58,198 nt of DNA from Betaproteobacteria bacterium (GCA_013298145.1 JAAFJO010000011.1:1-58198), one strand, 5' to 3'. Positions 1-9,718 are shown, counted from the stretch's first letter. Translations and numbers: made by a program. The notes: generated by a model not told the origin, from the sequence alone.

Positions 1-139
1 GCGGCTTTACACATGCGCTGCAGGTCGGACGATTTTCATAGCTACCTGAAAACAGCTACGGCATGACATTGATCGCCGAATCCTAATTGAATAAGGGCTA
101 GGCGAAAGCCAGCGAGTAAATCGCTTGGCCCGTTAAGGT

Positions 140-166
140 AGCGCTCGCCCCCGTTTCTAGAGCGCT
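140..166. other. Inverted repeat downstream of the first gene
   Basis: AGCGCTC and GAGCGCT form a perfect 7-bp inverted repeat around a 13-nt loop, followed by a second small hairpin (CTTCG-tctg-CGAAG) about 165-178. It lies just past the stop of the leftmost minus-strand gene and could help end its transcript, but there is no T-tract on that strand. Nothing else was recognised in positions 1-186. Confidence 0.3.
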
Positions 167-186
167 TCGTCTGCGAAGTTGCTTGG

Positions 187-1065
187 TTATTGAACGCCGT
201 ACTTGTTTGGCAGCCGGACGTTTTCTTTCATGTATTGGTTCATCGGCAGCTTGAATGCGCCGGACTCAAACCACTTTGCGTAGATCTTGAAGATCTCCCC
301 CGAGGCGAAGAGCTTCGCAATCGCTTTGTCGACAACCGTCGCGAAAGCGGGGTCATCTCGGCGCAGCATGATCCCATAGGGTTCAACCGACAGGAATTTG
401 CCCACGAAGTCGAATTGAGCCGGATTGGCCGAGCGGGCGGCTAAGCCGAGCAGCAGCGCGTCGTCATTGGCTACGGCATCCGCTTCGCCACTTTCCATCT
501 TTTTGAAGCCTTCGGCATGATCCTTCGCGGTGATCACCTTCAGGCCTAGTGCGCGCTCATTGTTCACTTGATTGATCACACGTTCGGTCGTAGTCTTTTC
601 TGTGACGACGACGGTTTTGCCGCGCATCCGATCAATATCGGCGAGTTTTGAATCCTTTTTTGCGAGAAGGCGCGCGCCAGCAACAAAGGTTGTGAAGCTG
701 AACGCAACGTCTTTTTGGCGCGCCACCGTGTTTGTAGTTGAGCCGCACTCAACATCGATTCGCCCGTCCTTCACAGCGCCAATACGATCCGCCGGCTTGA
801 CCGCCGTGTATTTGAGTTTGAGATCACGCATCTTCAGATCCTCTTTGACCTGTTCGAAGATCTTCAAGCAAATATCGACCGAATAGCCGGCACCCGTGTT
901 GTTTTCGCCGATAAAGGAAAACGGAGAGGAGCTTTCGCGATGCCCAAGCACGAACTCGCCCGACTGCCGAATTTTTGCCAACGTGTCGGCATACGTCGAT
1001 GCCGAAAGTAAACCCACCGCCAGCGCGAGCGCCACGGCGGCACCTGTGAACTGTTTCGATCTCAT
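187..1065 (-). CDS. Amino acid ABC transporter substrate-binding protein (GltI-like)
   Basis: A 292-residue periplasmic binding protein of the SBP_bac_3 family, which captures polar amino acids such as glutamate or aspartate for an ABC importer. Residues 1-26 are a Sec signal peptide ending in STYA before D. The mature part begins with the typical LAKIRQSGEFVLGHRES segment and has the family's ECGSTTNT ligand-site motif. I chose the ATG at 1065 over an upstream in-frame start at 1212 because a GGAGG lies 5-10 nt before it and the signal peptide follows directly. No permease or ATPase gene is next to it here; they may lie beyond the left edge or elsewhere. The family is clear; the substrate is inferred. 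Confidence 0.88.
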   Translation of the reverse strand: MRSKQFTGAAVALALAVGLLSASTYADTLAKIRQSGEFVLGHRESSSPFSFIGENNTGAGYSVDICLKIFEQVKEDLKMRDLKLKYTAVKPADRIGAVKDGRIDVECGSTTNTVARQKDVAFSFTTFVAGARLLAKKDSKLADIDRMRGKTVVVTEKTTTERVINQVNNERALGLKVITAKDHAEGFKKMESGEADAVANDDALLLGLAARSANPAQFDFVGKFLSVEPYGIMLRRDDPAFATVVDKAIAKLFASGEIFKIYAKWFESGAFKLPMNQYMKENVRLPNKYGVQ

Positions 1066-1313
1066 CCCAACCTCCGGTAAATACAGTGCAACGATGATTG
1101 ATTTTTTGAGCTGTCTGTAGCGAGAACGCGCCCACTCGAAGTACACGTCTGTCTCTCTCGCGATTTTCAAAATGTAAATGCACGAACTATGCCGATCATC
1201 GCAATTTTGCATAGCCTTGCTCCGTAAAAAGCATTAGCACGGGCAGGCGAAACTGCCTACATTGCACGCTTCTCTCAACCTAAGGCGCACCCATAAGGTC
1301 GCCCAGCCTCGAA

Positions 1314-2591
1314 ATGACGTCCACAACGTTGTCATACGTACCCAACGATCCGTCCAGCCCCTGGCAGGTATACCTGCAGCAAGTCGACCGCGTCGCGCCA
1401 CACCTCGGTCACCTCGCGAAGTGGATTGAAACACTAAAGCGCTGCAAACGCATCCTCGCTGTCGATATTCCGATCAATCGTGACGATGGAACAGTGGCCC
1501 ATTTCGAGGGTTTCCGCGCACAACACAACCTGTCACGCGGGCCGGGCAAAGGCGGCGTGCGCTACCACCCAGACGTCACCATCGACGAAGTCATGGCGCT
1601 CTCAGCGTGGATGACAGTCAAAAATGCAGCGCTGAATCTGCCCTATGGCGGCGCTAAAGGAGGCATTCGCGTCGACCCGAAAACGCTCACACGCCCCGAG
1701 TTGGAGCGTTTGACACGCCGCTACACGAGCGAAATCGGCCTCATCATTGGCCCGGACAAAGACATTCCCGCGCCGGATGTGAACACCAACGACCAGATCA
1801 TGGCGTGGATGATGGACACGTATTCGATGAACGTGGGCGCAACCGCGACCGGCGTTGTCACCGGAAAGCCGATCACGCTGGGCGGCTCACTTGGGCGCAA
1901 AGAAGCGACCGGGCGCGGCGTGTACATCGCTGCGCGCGAGACCGCACGCGCAATGGGTTTCGATGTGTCGGGCGCACGCGTCGTGGTGCAGGGGTTCGGT
2001 AACGTCGGCGGGATCGGCGCGCGTTTGTTCCGTGACGCGGGCGCGAAGATTATCGGCTTGCAAGACGTAAGCGGCTCCGTTACCAACGAGCAAGGCATCG
2101 ACATCGACGCCGCCCTCGCTCACGTGGCGGCTGGTGGCAAACTCACAGAGTTCAGCGGCGTAACCGCGATCAGCGAAACAGAATTCTGGGCACTGAAGAG
2201 CGATATCTTCCTGCCTGCGGCCCTCGAAAACCAAATCACCGCTGCACGTGCGCAAACGCTCAACACGCGACTTGTCGTCGAAGGTGCGAATGGTCCCACC
2301 ACCCCGCAAGCCGACGACATCCTGCATGATCGCGGCATCCGCGTCGTGCCCGATGTGATCGCAAACGCGGGCGGCGTAACGGTAAGCTACTTCGAATGGG
2401 TGCAAGATTTCTCAAGCTTCTTCTGGACTGAGTCGGAGATCAATGATCGTCTTGAGCGAATCATGGTCGAAGCGCTCAAAGCCGTGGTCCACACCGCCGA
2501 GAAAAACAAAGTGTCACTCCGCACGGCTGCGTTCATCATCGCATGCACACGTGTGCTTGCGGCGCGCGAGCTGCGTGGGTTGTATCCGTAA
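1314..2591 (+). CDS. gdhA: Glu/Leu/Phe/Val family dehydrogenase (glutamate dehydrogenase)
   Basis: A 425-residue cytosolic amino acid dehydrogenase, most likely converting glutamate and 2-oxoglutarate with NAD(P). The N-terminal dimerisation/catalytic domain contains GGAKGGIRVDP with the catalytic lysine region, and RGPGKGGVRYHP. The Rossmann domain has VVVQGFGNVGG near residue 225. The C-terminus has the VPDVIANAGGVTVSYFEW signature of the family. The length matches hexameric bacterial and archaeal-type GDHs of about 420 residues. It is divergent from the binding-protein gene on its left. Cofactor preference cannot be decided by eye, and a leucine dehydrogenase is less likely because of the length. 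Confidence 0.92.
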   Translation: MTSTTLSYVPNDPSSPWQVYLQQVDRVAPHLGHLAKWIETLKRCKRILAVDIPINRDDGTVAHFEGFRAQHNLSRGPGKGGVRYHPDVTIDEVMALSAWMTVKNAALNLPYGGAKGGIRVDPKTLTRPELERLTRRYTSEIGLIIGPDKDIPAPDVNTNDQIMAWMMDTYSMNVGATATGVVTGKPITLGGSLGRKEATGRGVYIAARETARAMGFDVSGARVVVQGFGNVGGIGARLFRDAGAKIIGLQDVSGSVTNEQGIDIDAALAHVAAGGKLTEFSGVTAISETEFWALKSDIFLPAALENQITAARAQTLNTRLVVEGANGPTTPQADDILHDRGIRVVPDVIANAGGVTVSYFEWVQDFSSFFWTESEINDRLERIMVEALKAVVHTAEKNKVSLRTAAFIIACTRVLAARELRGLYP

Positions 2592-2754
2592 CTCAAACAG
2601 GCTATCCCGAACACACGTATCGCACATTGATCGCGAGATCAGTACACCAGACTCCAACGCGAGTCTGGTGACAGTTTTTTCGCATACGCTTGCTAATTGC
2701 CGAGAGTTCAGATCCATCGTGTGTCGGCGCACACAAGCGTTTCGGAGATACGTC

Positions 2755-3615
2755 ATGTTGAGTTCGGGTCAGTTTCAGCTTCGCCACGTTGCTAGCTTTA
2801 TCGTGGCTCTCGCCTTCGCAGAAGGGGCGATTGCGCAGGCAGCGCCGGCGTTCCCGACGGGTGAGATCAAGGGCAGCGCAACCATCCACACCGACGCATC
2901 GCGTAAGGCGCTTGTTGAAAACGCCGACGTTGTGCTTCCATCCACTGCCGGGAGCGCTTTTTCGGGCAAATTCAAAGACGCCCCAAAGACGGCTTCCACA
3001 CGTGTGCCCGTCGTGCTTTTCCTTCATGGCTCCTCTGGCCTTGGCCTCAAAGCGATAGGTGAGTGGCAAACTTGGCTCGCGACACTAGGCATCGCAAGTG
3101 TTGCCCCGGACTCCTTCGCACTTCCGGATCGCGTGACGTACAAATCGCCAATTGATAAGGACATGTACGAGCGCATTCATGCCTTGCGCCTATCCGAAAT
3201 TCAGCCGACGCTTGCAGCAATTAAGGCGCAACCGTGGGCGGACACAATGCGTCTTGTCCTCGCGGGCACGAGCGAAGGTGCGGTGCCCGTTGCTCGCTAC
3301 GGCGGGACAGATTTCGCGGCGCGCATTCTCTTTGCGTGGAGTTGCGACAACAACTACTTTGTTTCCGAGCCTAGAAATTCTTTTGAGCCGTCGAAACCGG
3401 TTTTGAACGTGATTAGCGTTGTAGACCCGTTTTTCTCAAAAGCAAATGCTTGGCTCGGAAATGCAGAGTCGAGCGGTCATTGCGGCGCGGCACTCAAAGA
3501 CAACGCGAACGCTTCGGTGGTGCTCGTTCCGGATGCACCACACACGCTCCTCAACATGCCCGCAACGAGAGCCGCCACTCGCGGGTTCTTGGCGCAACAC
3601 TTAAGCCTGCGATAG
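2755..3615 (+). CDS. Exported alpha/beta hydrolase, dienelactone hydrolase-like
   Basis: A 286-residue secreted hydrolase. From the ATG at 2755 a signal peptide runs to about residue 25 (FAEGAIAQA). The open frame extends upstream to 2443, but that part overlaps gdhA and lacks a signal-like start. The hydrolase core shows VVLFLHGSSGLG (oxyanion region), AGTSEGA (nucleophile elbow G-T-S-E-G) and a late DAPHTLLNMP that could provide the catalytic histidine. This fits the dienelactone hydrolase / prolyl oligopeptidase-like superfamily. Substrate unknown. It faces the amidase gene convergently, with 51 bp between the stops. Confidence 0.75.
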   Translation: MLSSGQFQLRHVASFIVALAFAEGAIAQAAPAFPTGEIKGSATIHTDASRKALVENADVVLPSTAGSAFSGKFKDAPKTASTRVPVVLFLHGSSGLGLKAIGEWQTWLATLGIASVAPDSFALPDRVTYKSPIDKDMYERIHALRLSEIQPTLAAIKAQPWADTMRLVLAGTSEGAVPVARYGGTDFAARILFAWSCDNNYFVSEPRNSFEPSKPVLNVISVVDPFFSKANAWLGNAESSGHCGAALKDNANASVVLVPDAPHTLLNMPATRAATRGFLAQHLSLR

Positions 3616-3627
3616 CGCCGGGTCGCT

Positions 3628-3651
3628 TTGGCGCGATGGAGTCAGCGCCAA
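3628..3651. terminator. Possible convergent terminator hairpin
   Basis: TTGGCGC and GCGCCAA pair around a 10-nt loop in the 51-bp gap between two convergent genes. No T-tract is visible on either strand, so termination is only a guess from position. Confidence 0.3.
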
Positions 3652-3666
3652 GCACAGAGGCGCGAT

Positions 3667-5082
3667 TCAAATTTGCAACCGCCGCTCACCGAGCGGCAAT
3701 TCCGCCGCATGCACCAGCTGCAACACTTCTCTCTCACATCCAAATCGCCCCACGATTTGCATGCCCACAGGCAAGCCTGACTTCGTAAACGCTACCGGTG
3801 CGCTGGCGGCGGGGTGCGAGGTCATGGTGATGCGAAACGCGCTCTTCATCCAATCGAGATAAGTGTCGAGTTTTACCCCGTCGATCTCCATCGGGTAGGG
3901 CGTGTTCACGTCGAACGGTTGCACTTGGTTGACCGGGCAAATCAAGTACTCGTATTTGGTAAGGAAGCGGCGCATGCGTTCGAAACACATCGATTGCTGG
4001 AGCTGCGCTTCTGAGATTTGCTCGGCGCTGAGTTTGAGCCCCTGCTCCACGTTCCACACCGCCGTGTCCTTCATGAGGTTCTTGTGCTTTTTGTAATGCG
4101 GCAAAAGCGAGCCCAGCAAGTGAAGTGCGCGCAGCACTTGGAATGCGTTATCCGCGATTGCGAGATCGGGTTCGGCTTCTTCAACGATGGCACCCAGCGC
4201 TTCGAAACGCTTGATCGATTGGTCGAGCGCGTCGCGTATTTCGCGTTCAACGGGGAGCCCGCCAAGCGTTGGCGAGTATGCGATTTTCACGCCTTTGAAA
4301 TCACGGGCGAGCGATTCGCGATAGACGCCCGGATCGCCGCAGCAACCCATGGTTACACGCGGATCATCGCCCGCCTGAACGGAAAGCAACCAACCTGCAT
4401 CTTCGGCCGTGCGCGCAATCGGGCCGTGTACGCCGAGCGTGCTCCAGTGATTGAGCGCGGGATAAGTTGGCACGCGGCCCGGCGAGGGGCGTATTCCGAC
4501 GATACCGCAGAAGTTCGCCGGATTTCTTAGGCTGCCTCCCATGTCGGAGCCATCCGCAAACGCGATCATCCCGGTGGCGGCTGCGACTGCTGCGCCGCCG
4601 CTTGAGCCGCCGCAGGTTTTCGTAAGGTTCCACGGATTTTTAGTCGCACCAAAGAGCGTGTTGAAGGTTTGCGAGCCAAGCGCGAATTCAGGCGTATTGG
4701 TTTTGCCGATGATGGTTAAACCGTGCGCTCGAAAACGCTCCACCATCATCGTGTCGTACTCGGGAATCCAGTCTTTCAGAATCGGCGAGCCCATCGTCGT
4801 GCGCATGCCTTTAACAGGCTCCATATCCTTGATCGCAATCGGTAATCCAGCGAGCGGCGAAGTGGGTTGGCTGTTTGCACGCCGCGCATCGGTCGCACGC
4901 GCTTGCACGTACGCGGCTTCGCGATCAAACGTGACGATGGCATTCAAGCTTGGGTTGAGCCGATCAATTTGCACGAAAGACGCATCGAGCAATTCCACGG
5001 CAGAAAGCTCACGGGCGACGAGTTTGTGCGAGAGCTCACGCACGCTTTCAAACAAAATATCTTGACTCACGTTGACAATCAC
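3667..5082 (-). CDS. Amidase signature family protein
   Basis: A 471-residue amidase, which hydrolyses an amide bond with a Ser-cisSer-Lys triad. All three residues are visible: Lys85 in PIAIKDMEPV, Ser160 in CGGSSGGAAVAAATG, and nucleophile Ser184 in DGSDMGGSLRNPANFCG. Length and motif spacing are normal for the family. There is no signal peptide, so it is probably cytosolic. It lies downstream of a peptide-binding-protein gene on the same strand, but a terminator hairpin separates them, so it probably has its own promoter. It resembles GatA-like enzymes, but gatB and gatC are absent here, so a standalone amidase is more likely than the tRNA amidotransferase subunit. Confidence 0.88.
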   Translation of the reverse strand: MIVNVSQDILFESVRELSHKLVARELSAVELLDASFVQIDRLNPSLNAIVTFDREAAYVQARATDARRANSQPTSPLAGLPIAIKDMEPVKGMRTTMGSPILKDWIPEYDTMMVERFRAHGLTIIGKTNTPEFALGSQTFNTLFGATKNPWNLTKTCGGSSGGAAVAAATGMIAFADGSDMGGSLRNPANFCGIVGIRPSPGRVPTYPALNHWSTLGVHGPIARTAEDAGWLLSVQAGDDPRVTMGCCGDPGVYRESLARDFKGVKIAYSPTLGGLPVEREIRDALDQSIKRFEALGAIVEEAEPDLAIADNAFQVLRALHLLGSLLPHYKKHKNLMKDTAVWNVEQGLKLSAEQISEAQLQQSMCFERMRRFLTKYEYLICPVNQVQPFDVNTPYPMEIDGVKLDTYLDWMKSAFRITMTSHPAASAPVAFTKSGLPVGMQIVGRFGCEREVLQLVHAAELPLGERRLQI

Positions 5083-5094
5083 CCATTAAAAGAA

Positions 5095-5117
5095 AACGCC
5101 CAATCAGATTGGGCGTT
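5095..5117 (-). terminator. Rho-independent terminator of the peptide-binding-protein gene
   Basis: A perfect 10-bp stem (AACGCCCAAT / ATTGGGCGTT) with a 3-nt loop, followed on the minus strand by TTCTTTT. It sits 78 bp past the stop of the upstream minus-strand gene and just before the amidase start, so it should stop that transcript. Confidence 0.8.
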
Positions 5118-5194
5118 CGTGATTTTTATCTACTAATCGATGTTAACTATTTTCATCTTCTTGCCCCAATTAAATGGGGGCTAGCACTTGAGCG

Positions 5195-6778
5195 CTAATT
5201 CTTCGAGATATTCCAATAAACGTTCGCGCCCGACTTCACGATGCCAGAGATGTTTTTGCGCACCGCTGCTGGGTTTTTGTATTCGCCAAGAATCGCATGG
5301 GTGCCCACTTGCATCGCGCGAACTTGAACCGCTTCGGCGACGCGCTTCTTATCTGCCTCAGTCTCGGCGCGCGCGTATTGGTCGCGAAGTTTCTCTAGCT
5401 CGTCGTCTTTCGACCAACCAGCCCATGCGCGATCACCTGCGCCCGAAAGCGGCGCGCTGGTGAGGGGGTTCATGATGTCCGCGCCTACCCAGGCGGTGAG
5501 GAAAATGTTCCAGCCGCCTTGGTCGGCCGGATCTTTCTTCGCGCGCCGCGCCACCAGGGTGCCCCAATCCATCGTAATCAAATCCACTTTGAAGCCCGCT
5601 TGACGCAGCAGTTGCGTCGCAACGAGTGGCAGCTTGTGGATCGATTGCAAATCGGTGGGGCGCATGATGACGATGGGTTTGCCGTCATAGCCACTATCTT
5701 TCAAAAGTTGCTGCGCTTTTGCCATATTGCCGTTGACCATGAACTCGCTGCCCTTCGGGGACGAGAGCGGCGTGCCACACGGATAGACGCTTGGGCAGGT
5801 GAAGAACATGCCTTCATTTTCCGGGCCTACCTGCGCGCGCAAAAAGGCGTTTTGATTCATCGCCCACATCGCCGCTTCACGCACCTTCGGATTATTAAAC
5901 GGTGGCACCACGTGATTGAAACGAAGCACGTATTGGAAGTTGACCGTACCCATATCGACCACGTTCACGCGAGCGTCTTTGCGAAGCGCGGGATACTGCT
6001 CAAACGCCGGCTGCTCGATCATGTCGATTTCGCCTGCAAGCAGCGCGTTCAATTGCGTTTGCGCGTCTTTGAGCGCAAGCCACTCCACACGATCCACCTT
6101 CGCGACCTTACCGCCGGTGGTGCCGTTGGGCGGTTCACTGCGTGGCACATATTTCGGATTCTTCACGTACACCGCCTGGACGCCAGGCTTGTACTCATCC
6201 TTTTTCAGAATGAACGGGCCGGAACCCGTGTTGTCGTCTATCACTTTGAATGGGTCGGTCTCTGCCACGCGCTTCGGCATGATGAACGGCACATTCGAGG
6301 ATGGCTTTCCAAGCGCATCCAACACGATGCCGGTCGGCTCTTTCAGAAGAATGCGAAAGGTTTTCGCATCGGGTGAATCCATACGATCGACGAAGGTCAT
6401 TAGCTTTTGGCCGAAGACGTCACGCGCGCCCCAGCGCTTGAGTGACGCCACCACATCCTCGCCCGTCACCGGTTTGCCGTCATGAAATTCGAGTTTGTCG
6501 CGCAGCGTGAAGGTGTAGGTTTTCTTATCCGTGCTCACCGTCCACTTATCCACCATTTGCGGCTTGATCACGCCCTTCTCGTCGGTACCGAAAAGCGTGT
6601 CGTACACCATGTAGCCGTGGTTACGCGTGATGTAGGCCGTGACATTGAAGGGATCAAGATTAGCCGGGAACGCATGCGGCGCGACTTTGAGCACCTTTTG
6701 CTGTGCAAACGCAGCAGGTGTGCCGGTGGCCGTCAGCGCAACGGCCAAAAGCGCTGCTGCTAGTTTTAAATGTTTCAT
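5195..6778 (-). CDS. ABC transporter substrate-binding protein, family 5 (oligopeptide type)
   Basis: A 527-residue periplasmic binding protein of the SBP_bac_5 (DppA/OppA) family. Residues 1-25 are a signal peptide (ALTATGTPAAFA before QQ). The mature protein has the family hallmarks: YMVYDTLFGTDEKG, YTFTLRDKLEFHDGKPVTGEDVVASLKRW, and PFNNPKVREAAMWAMNQ in the middle. The substrate could be a peptide, an opine or another amide compound. No permease genes are adjacent, so the partner is encoded elsewhere. A strong terminator follows it. The amidase downstream could act on an imported substrate, but that is only positional inference. Confidence 0.88.
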   Translation of the reverse strand: MKHLKLAAALLAVALTATGTPAAFAQQKVLKVAPHAFPANLDPFNVTAYITRNHGYMVYDTLFGTDEKGVIKPQMVDKWTVSTDKKTYTFTLRDKLEFHDGKPVTGEDVVASLKRWGARDVFGQKLMTFVDRMDSPDAKTFRILLKEPTGIVLDALGKPSSNVPFIMPKRVAETDPFKVIDDNTGSGPFILKKDEYKPGVQAVYVKNPKYVPRSEPPNGTTGGKVAKVDRVEWLALKDAQTQLNALLAGEIDMIEQPAFEQYPALRKDARVNVVDMGTVNFQYVLRFNHVVPPFNNPKVREAAMWAMNQNAFLRAQVGPENEGMFFTCPSVYPCGTPLSSPKGSEFMVNGNMAKAQQLLKDSGYDGKPIVIMRPTDLQSIHKLPLVATQLLRQAGFKVDLITMDWGTLVARRAKKDPADQGGWNIFLTAWVGADIMNPLTSAPLSGAGDRAWAGWSKDDELEKLRDQYARAETEADKKRVAEAVQVRAMQVGTHAILGEYKNPAAVRKNISGIVKSGANVYWNISKN

Positions 6779-6994
6779 GAATCGCCTCTCAATTTGAGTG
6801 AATGTGCGCGCCTGGAGGTGAGGCTCAGCTACGCATTCCGCTGCCTGCCGACATCCCCTCGTTTTCTACCAATAATCGTAGCGTAAGCCAGCACGCGCGT
6901 CGCGCTATTGAAACGCTACACGGCACTTTTCGAAATTCCCCTGCCAGCACCGCCTCCGTAGATGCGGCTCACGTACCGCGTTGATCCAGACGGA

Positions 6995-7480
6995 CTAGTT
7001 TTTCGCGCGGCCCGCTTTATCGAGTCCGTCCACTTTATCGCCCGCTTTGATGCCGCGCTCTTTGAACCATCCTTGCTTCATCTCAACGGCGTACATCGCA
7101 GGCCCTTTGGAAGGGTGCGTGCTCTCATCTTGGGGCTTCATATCGGCGATATTGAGAATCACGCCTTTGGCATCCAGGTAGGCGATCGAGAGCGGGATGA
7201 AGGTGTTCTTCATCCAAAACCCGAGCTGCTCGCTCTGCGGGAAAACAAAAAGCATGCCGCTATCGGGCGCGAGCGAGAACCGATTCATCAAGCCCACAGT
7301 GCGCGAATTGGCGTCGGCCGCTACCTCTGCCTTGAGTTTGTGTGCGCCGATTTTGAGCTCGATCACTGGCAAGTTTTTGTTTACGGGCACGTTTTGCGCG
7401 ACCGCCGTCTGTGCCGTCAACGTCATCGCAAACGCAACCGCTGAGAGCAGCAGAGCGTGAATCCACAAACGTCGTTTCAT
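6995..7480 (-). CDS. DUF192 family exported protein
   Basis: A 161-residue small secreted protein. Residues 1-28 are a signal peptide (ALLLSAVAFAMTLTAQTAVAQ). The remainder is a typical DUF192 domain with LKAEVAADANSRTVGLMNR, GMLFVFPQSEQLGFWMKNTFIPLSIAYLDA and AVEMKQGWFKERGIKAGDKV. The family is widespread and its biochemical role is not established. Its ATG overlaps the stop of the upstream MFS gene by 4 nt (ATGA), so the two are translationally coupled and belong to one operon led by the cysB-like regulator. Confidence 0.88.
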   Translation of the reverse strand: MKRRLWIHALLLSAVAFAMTLTAQTAVAQNVPVNKNLPVIELKIGAHKLKAEVAADANSRTVGLMNRFSLAPDSGMLFVFPQSEQLGFWMKNTFIPLSIAYLDAKGVILNIADMKPQDESTHPSKGPAMYAVEMKQGWFKERGIKAGDKVDGLDKAGRAKN

Positions 7481-8781
7481 AGAGTTCCTTCGTTATTGAC
7501 TTGAGCGCTCACATCCGACTCGCTGGGAATCGCTTCATTACCGTAAATTTTCAAATAGGTTCGCCAGATTGCGAAGCCAATCGCGGGCGTGACCGCCATT
7601 ACAACGGCAAAGCCCAGCAAGCTTTTTTGCGCAGGCGCGACGATGACTGCAGTAACCACAGCCATCATTGCCACATGACACGACGACTGAAGCGCCGACA
7701 CGCTGCCGCGCGCCCATGCGAACGCATCGAGCAGCGCAACCGTGATCGGTGGAGTAATGAAGGCCATGCCAAACGCGTAAACGAAAAACGGGAATACGTG
7801 CACCCAAACGTTCGGGGCAACCCAAACGCTGACAATCAGATTGAGCACCGCTGCACAGGCGATCACGGCAAATCCGATCGAGATTTGTTTCGCCATCGAA
7901 ATTCGACCGGCCATCCGCCCCGAAAGAAACGCAGCGACCGTAATACCTGCAATGCCCGGCACAAAGAGCACCCAAAAGTCTTTCGTACTGAGCTGCATGT
8001 GATTGATCACAAACGCGGGAGCACCCGCGATGTAGATGAAAAATCCCATGAAATTAATGCCAGGAATCGCCGCGAGCAATTGGAAGCGCGCGTTAAAGAA
8101 GATACTGCTATAGGTTTTAACCAGAGGCCCAATAGAAAGCGGGAGGCGCTTCGATTTTGGATGCGACTCGGGAAGGCTGATTTTTGCCCAGAATGCGAGT
8201 GTGAGCGCGAAGCTCGCCAGAAACCAAAAGATCGAAGACCAGTGCAGATGCGCCACCAGCCACCCACCCAAAATCGGCGCAACGATTGGGGCAATCGCAA
8301 AAAGCATTTGAATCCGCGAGAGCTGACGTTGCGCTTCCGGGCCATCGAACAAGTCGCGCACTACCGCTCGCCCAACGACAAAACCCGCGCCCGCGAACAT
8401 GCCTTGCAATAGCCGAAATGCGAGTAGTCCGGTGATCGAACCCGCAAGGGCACAACCAATCGAGCCAACAGCGTGCATAAGCAGCGTGCCGACGATCACG
8501 GGCTTTCTGCCAATCGCGTCGCTCACCGCACCGTGAAAGAGCGTGAACAGTGCGAAGCCCACGAAATAGAGCGTGAGCGAAAGCTGCATCTGAACTTCGG
8601 TGGCCGGAAGCGCCGCCTGCATCGTGGGAAACGCAGGTAAATACGTGTCAATCGAGAACGGCCCGAGCATCGTCAAACATGCGAGCAAGACGGTGAGTTT
8701 TGCTTTGCGCCGCTTATCCGAGACAAGCGCTAGTTTTTCGGCGTCAACCGCCGCTTGCGAAGCGTGGTGAGATGCCTCCAT
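7477..8781 (-). CDS. MFS drug-resistance transporter, Bcr/CflA family
   Basis: A 434-residue inner-membrane efflux protein of the major facilitator superfamily with about 12 hydrophobic segments. TM1 carries LGPFSIDTYLPAFPTMQAAL, the Bcr/CflA signature. The loop after TM2 has DAIGRKPVIVGT (motif A), and LLQGMFAGAGFVVGRAVVRDLFDG follows as in Bcr. The start at 8781 is chosen over 8871 because the longer form would run into the cysB-like gene; the chosen ATG begins 13 nt after that gene's stop. Substrate unknown; the family exports chloramphenicol, bicyclomycin or similar drugs, and some members export cysteine, which would fit the regulator next door. Confidence 0.88.
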   Translation of the reverse strand: MEASHHASQAAVDAEKLALVSDKRRKAKLTVLLACLTMLGPFSIDTYLPAFPTMQAALPATEVQMQLSLTLYFVGFALFTLFHGAVSDAIGRKPVIVGTLLMHAVGSIGCALAGSITGLLAFRLLQGMFAGAGFVVGRAVVRDLFDGPEAQRQLSRIQMLFAIAPIVAPILGGWLVAHLHWSSIFWFLASFALTLAFWAKISLPESHPKSKRLPLSIGPLVKTYSSIFFNARFQLLAAIPGINFMGFFIYIAGAPAFVINHMQLSTKDFWVLFVPGIAGITVAAFLSGRMAGRISMAKQISIGFAVIACAAVLNLIVSVWVAPNVWVHVFPFFVYAFGMAFITPPITVALLDAFAWARGSVSALQSSCHVAMMAVVTAVIVAPAQKSLLGFAVVMAVTPAIGFAIWRTYLKIYGNEAIPSESDVSAQVNNEGTL

Positions 8782-8794
8782 TCTCGGTTCGCGG

Positions 8795-9718
8795 CTACTT
8801 TCCAAACACGGCCTCTTCGATCTCACGGCGCTTGAGCGACGGTGCGAAGAGCACGATAAAGTCATAAGCAAATCGGCGCAAAAATGCGCCTTTACGCAAA
8901 CCTACACGGGTGACTGACGCTGCAAAGAGGTGCGAGGCATCAATCCGCTTCAGATCGGTATCAAGTTTGGGTTCATACGCCATTTCAGCCAAAATTCCAA
9001 CGCCTACGTTGAGCCGCACGTAGGTTTTAATCACATCAGAATCGAGCGCAGTTAAAGCCACATTCGGCGCTACCCCCGCACTTGCGAACGCGCGGTCAAT
9101 CTGTGAGCGCCCGGTGAAGGAATTGTCGTACGTAATCAGTGGATACTTCGACAGCGATTCGATCGAAAGCACCTTTTCTTTAGCAAGCGGATGCTTAGGC
9201 GGCGCAATCACGCAGCGGTTCCAGCGGTAGCACGGAAGCGTCACTAAGAGCGGCTCTTGCGCAAGCGCCTCGGTTGCGATTGCGATGTCGGCTTCGCTGC
9301 TCGCCACCCAATCCGCGCACTGCTTTGGATTGCCTTGCTTGAGCTTCAATTTCACATCCGGGTACTTCGCGCCAAACTGCATGATCACACGCGGCAGTAC
9401 GTAGCGCGCCTGGGTGTGCGTGGTGGCGATGGTGAGCACACCCGCTTTCGCGTTGGTCATGTCTGAGGCGAGCGCTTTGAGACTTTGCGCGTCGGCGTTG
9501 AGGCGCTTCGCAATGGCGTACGCTTCTTCGCCAGCGCGTGTGAGGCCCGTAAGACGCTTCCCGCGCCGCTCAAAAATCTGAACGCCAAGTTCACCTTCGA
9601 GCGCTTTGATGTGTTTACTGACGACAGGTTGCGCGGTGTAAGAGGCGACCGCGGCCTCGGAAACGCTGTAGCCGTTGTCGACAATTGCGCAGAGGTATTT
9701 AATCTGTAGGAGGTTCAT
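8795..9718 (-). CDS. CysB-like LysR-type transcriptional regulator
   Basis: A 307-residue LysR regulator. The N-terminal winged helix-turn-helix (residues 1-60) has QPVVSKHIKALEGELGVQIFERRG. The effector domain starts with the CysB-specific TTHTQARYVLP segment, whose threonines bind sulfate or O-acetylserine in CysB and Cbl, followed by KQGNPKQCADWV. The assignment to the CysB/Cbl group is therefore good, and control of sulfur assimilation genes is likely. It is the first gene of an apparent operon with the MFS transporter and DUF192 protein, and is divergent from the YciO-type gene. Whether it is the genome's main CysB cannot be told. Confidence 0.87.
   Translation of the reverse strand: MNLLQIKYLCAIVDNGYSVSEAAVASYTAQPVVSKHIKALEGELGVQIFERRGKRLTGLTRAGEEAYAIAKRLNADAQSLKALASDMTNAKAGVLTIATTHTQARYVLPRVIMQFGAKYPDVKLKLKQGNPKQCADWVASSEADIAIATEALAQEPLLVTLPCYRWNRCVIAPPKHPLAKEKVLSIESLSKYPLITYDNSFTGRSQIDRAFASAGVAPNVALTALDSDVIKTYVRLNVGVGILAEMAYEPKLDTDLKRIDASHLFAASVTRVGLRKGAFLRRFAYDFIVLFAPSLKRREIEEAVFGK

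Noticed and set aside
5519..6376. 285-codon open frame opposite the peptide-binding protein
   Set aside because: Shadow frame with His/Arg-rich low-complexity translation.
7501..8412. 303-codon open frame opposite the MFS transporter
   Set aside because: Shadow frame, very rich in Arg, His and Asn.
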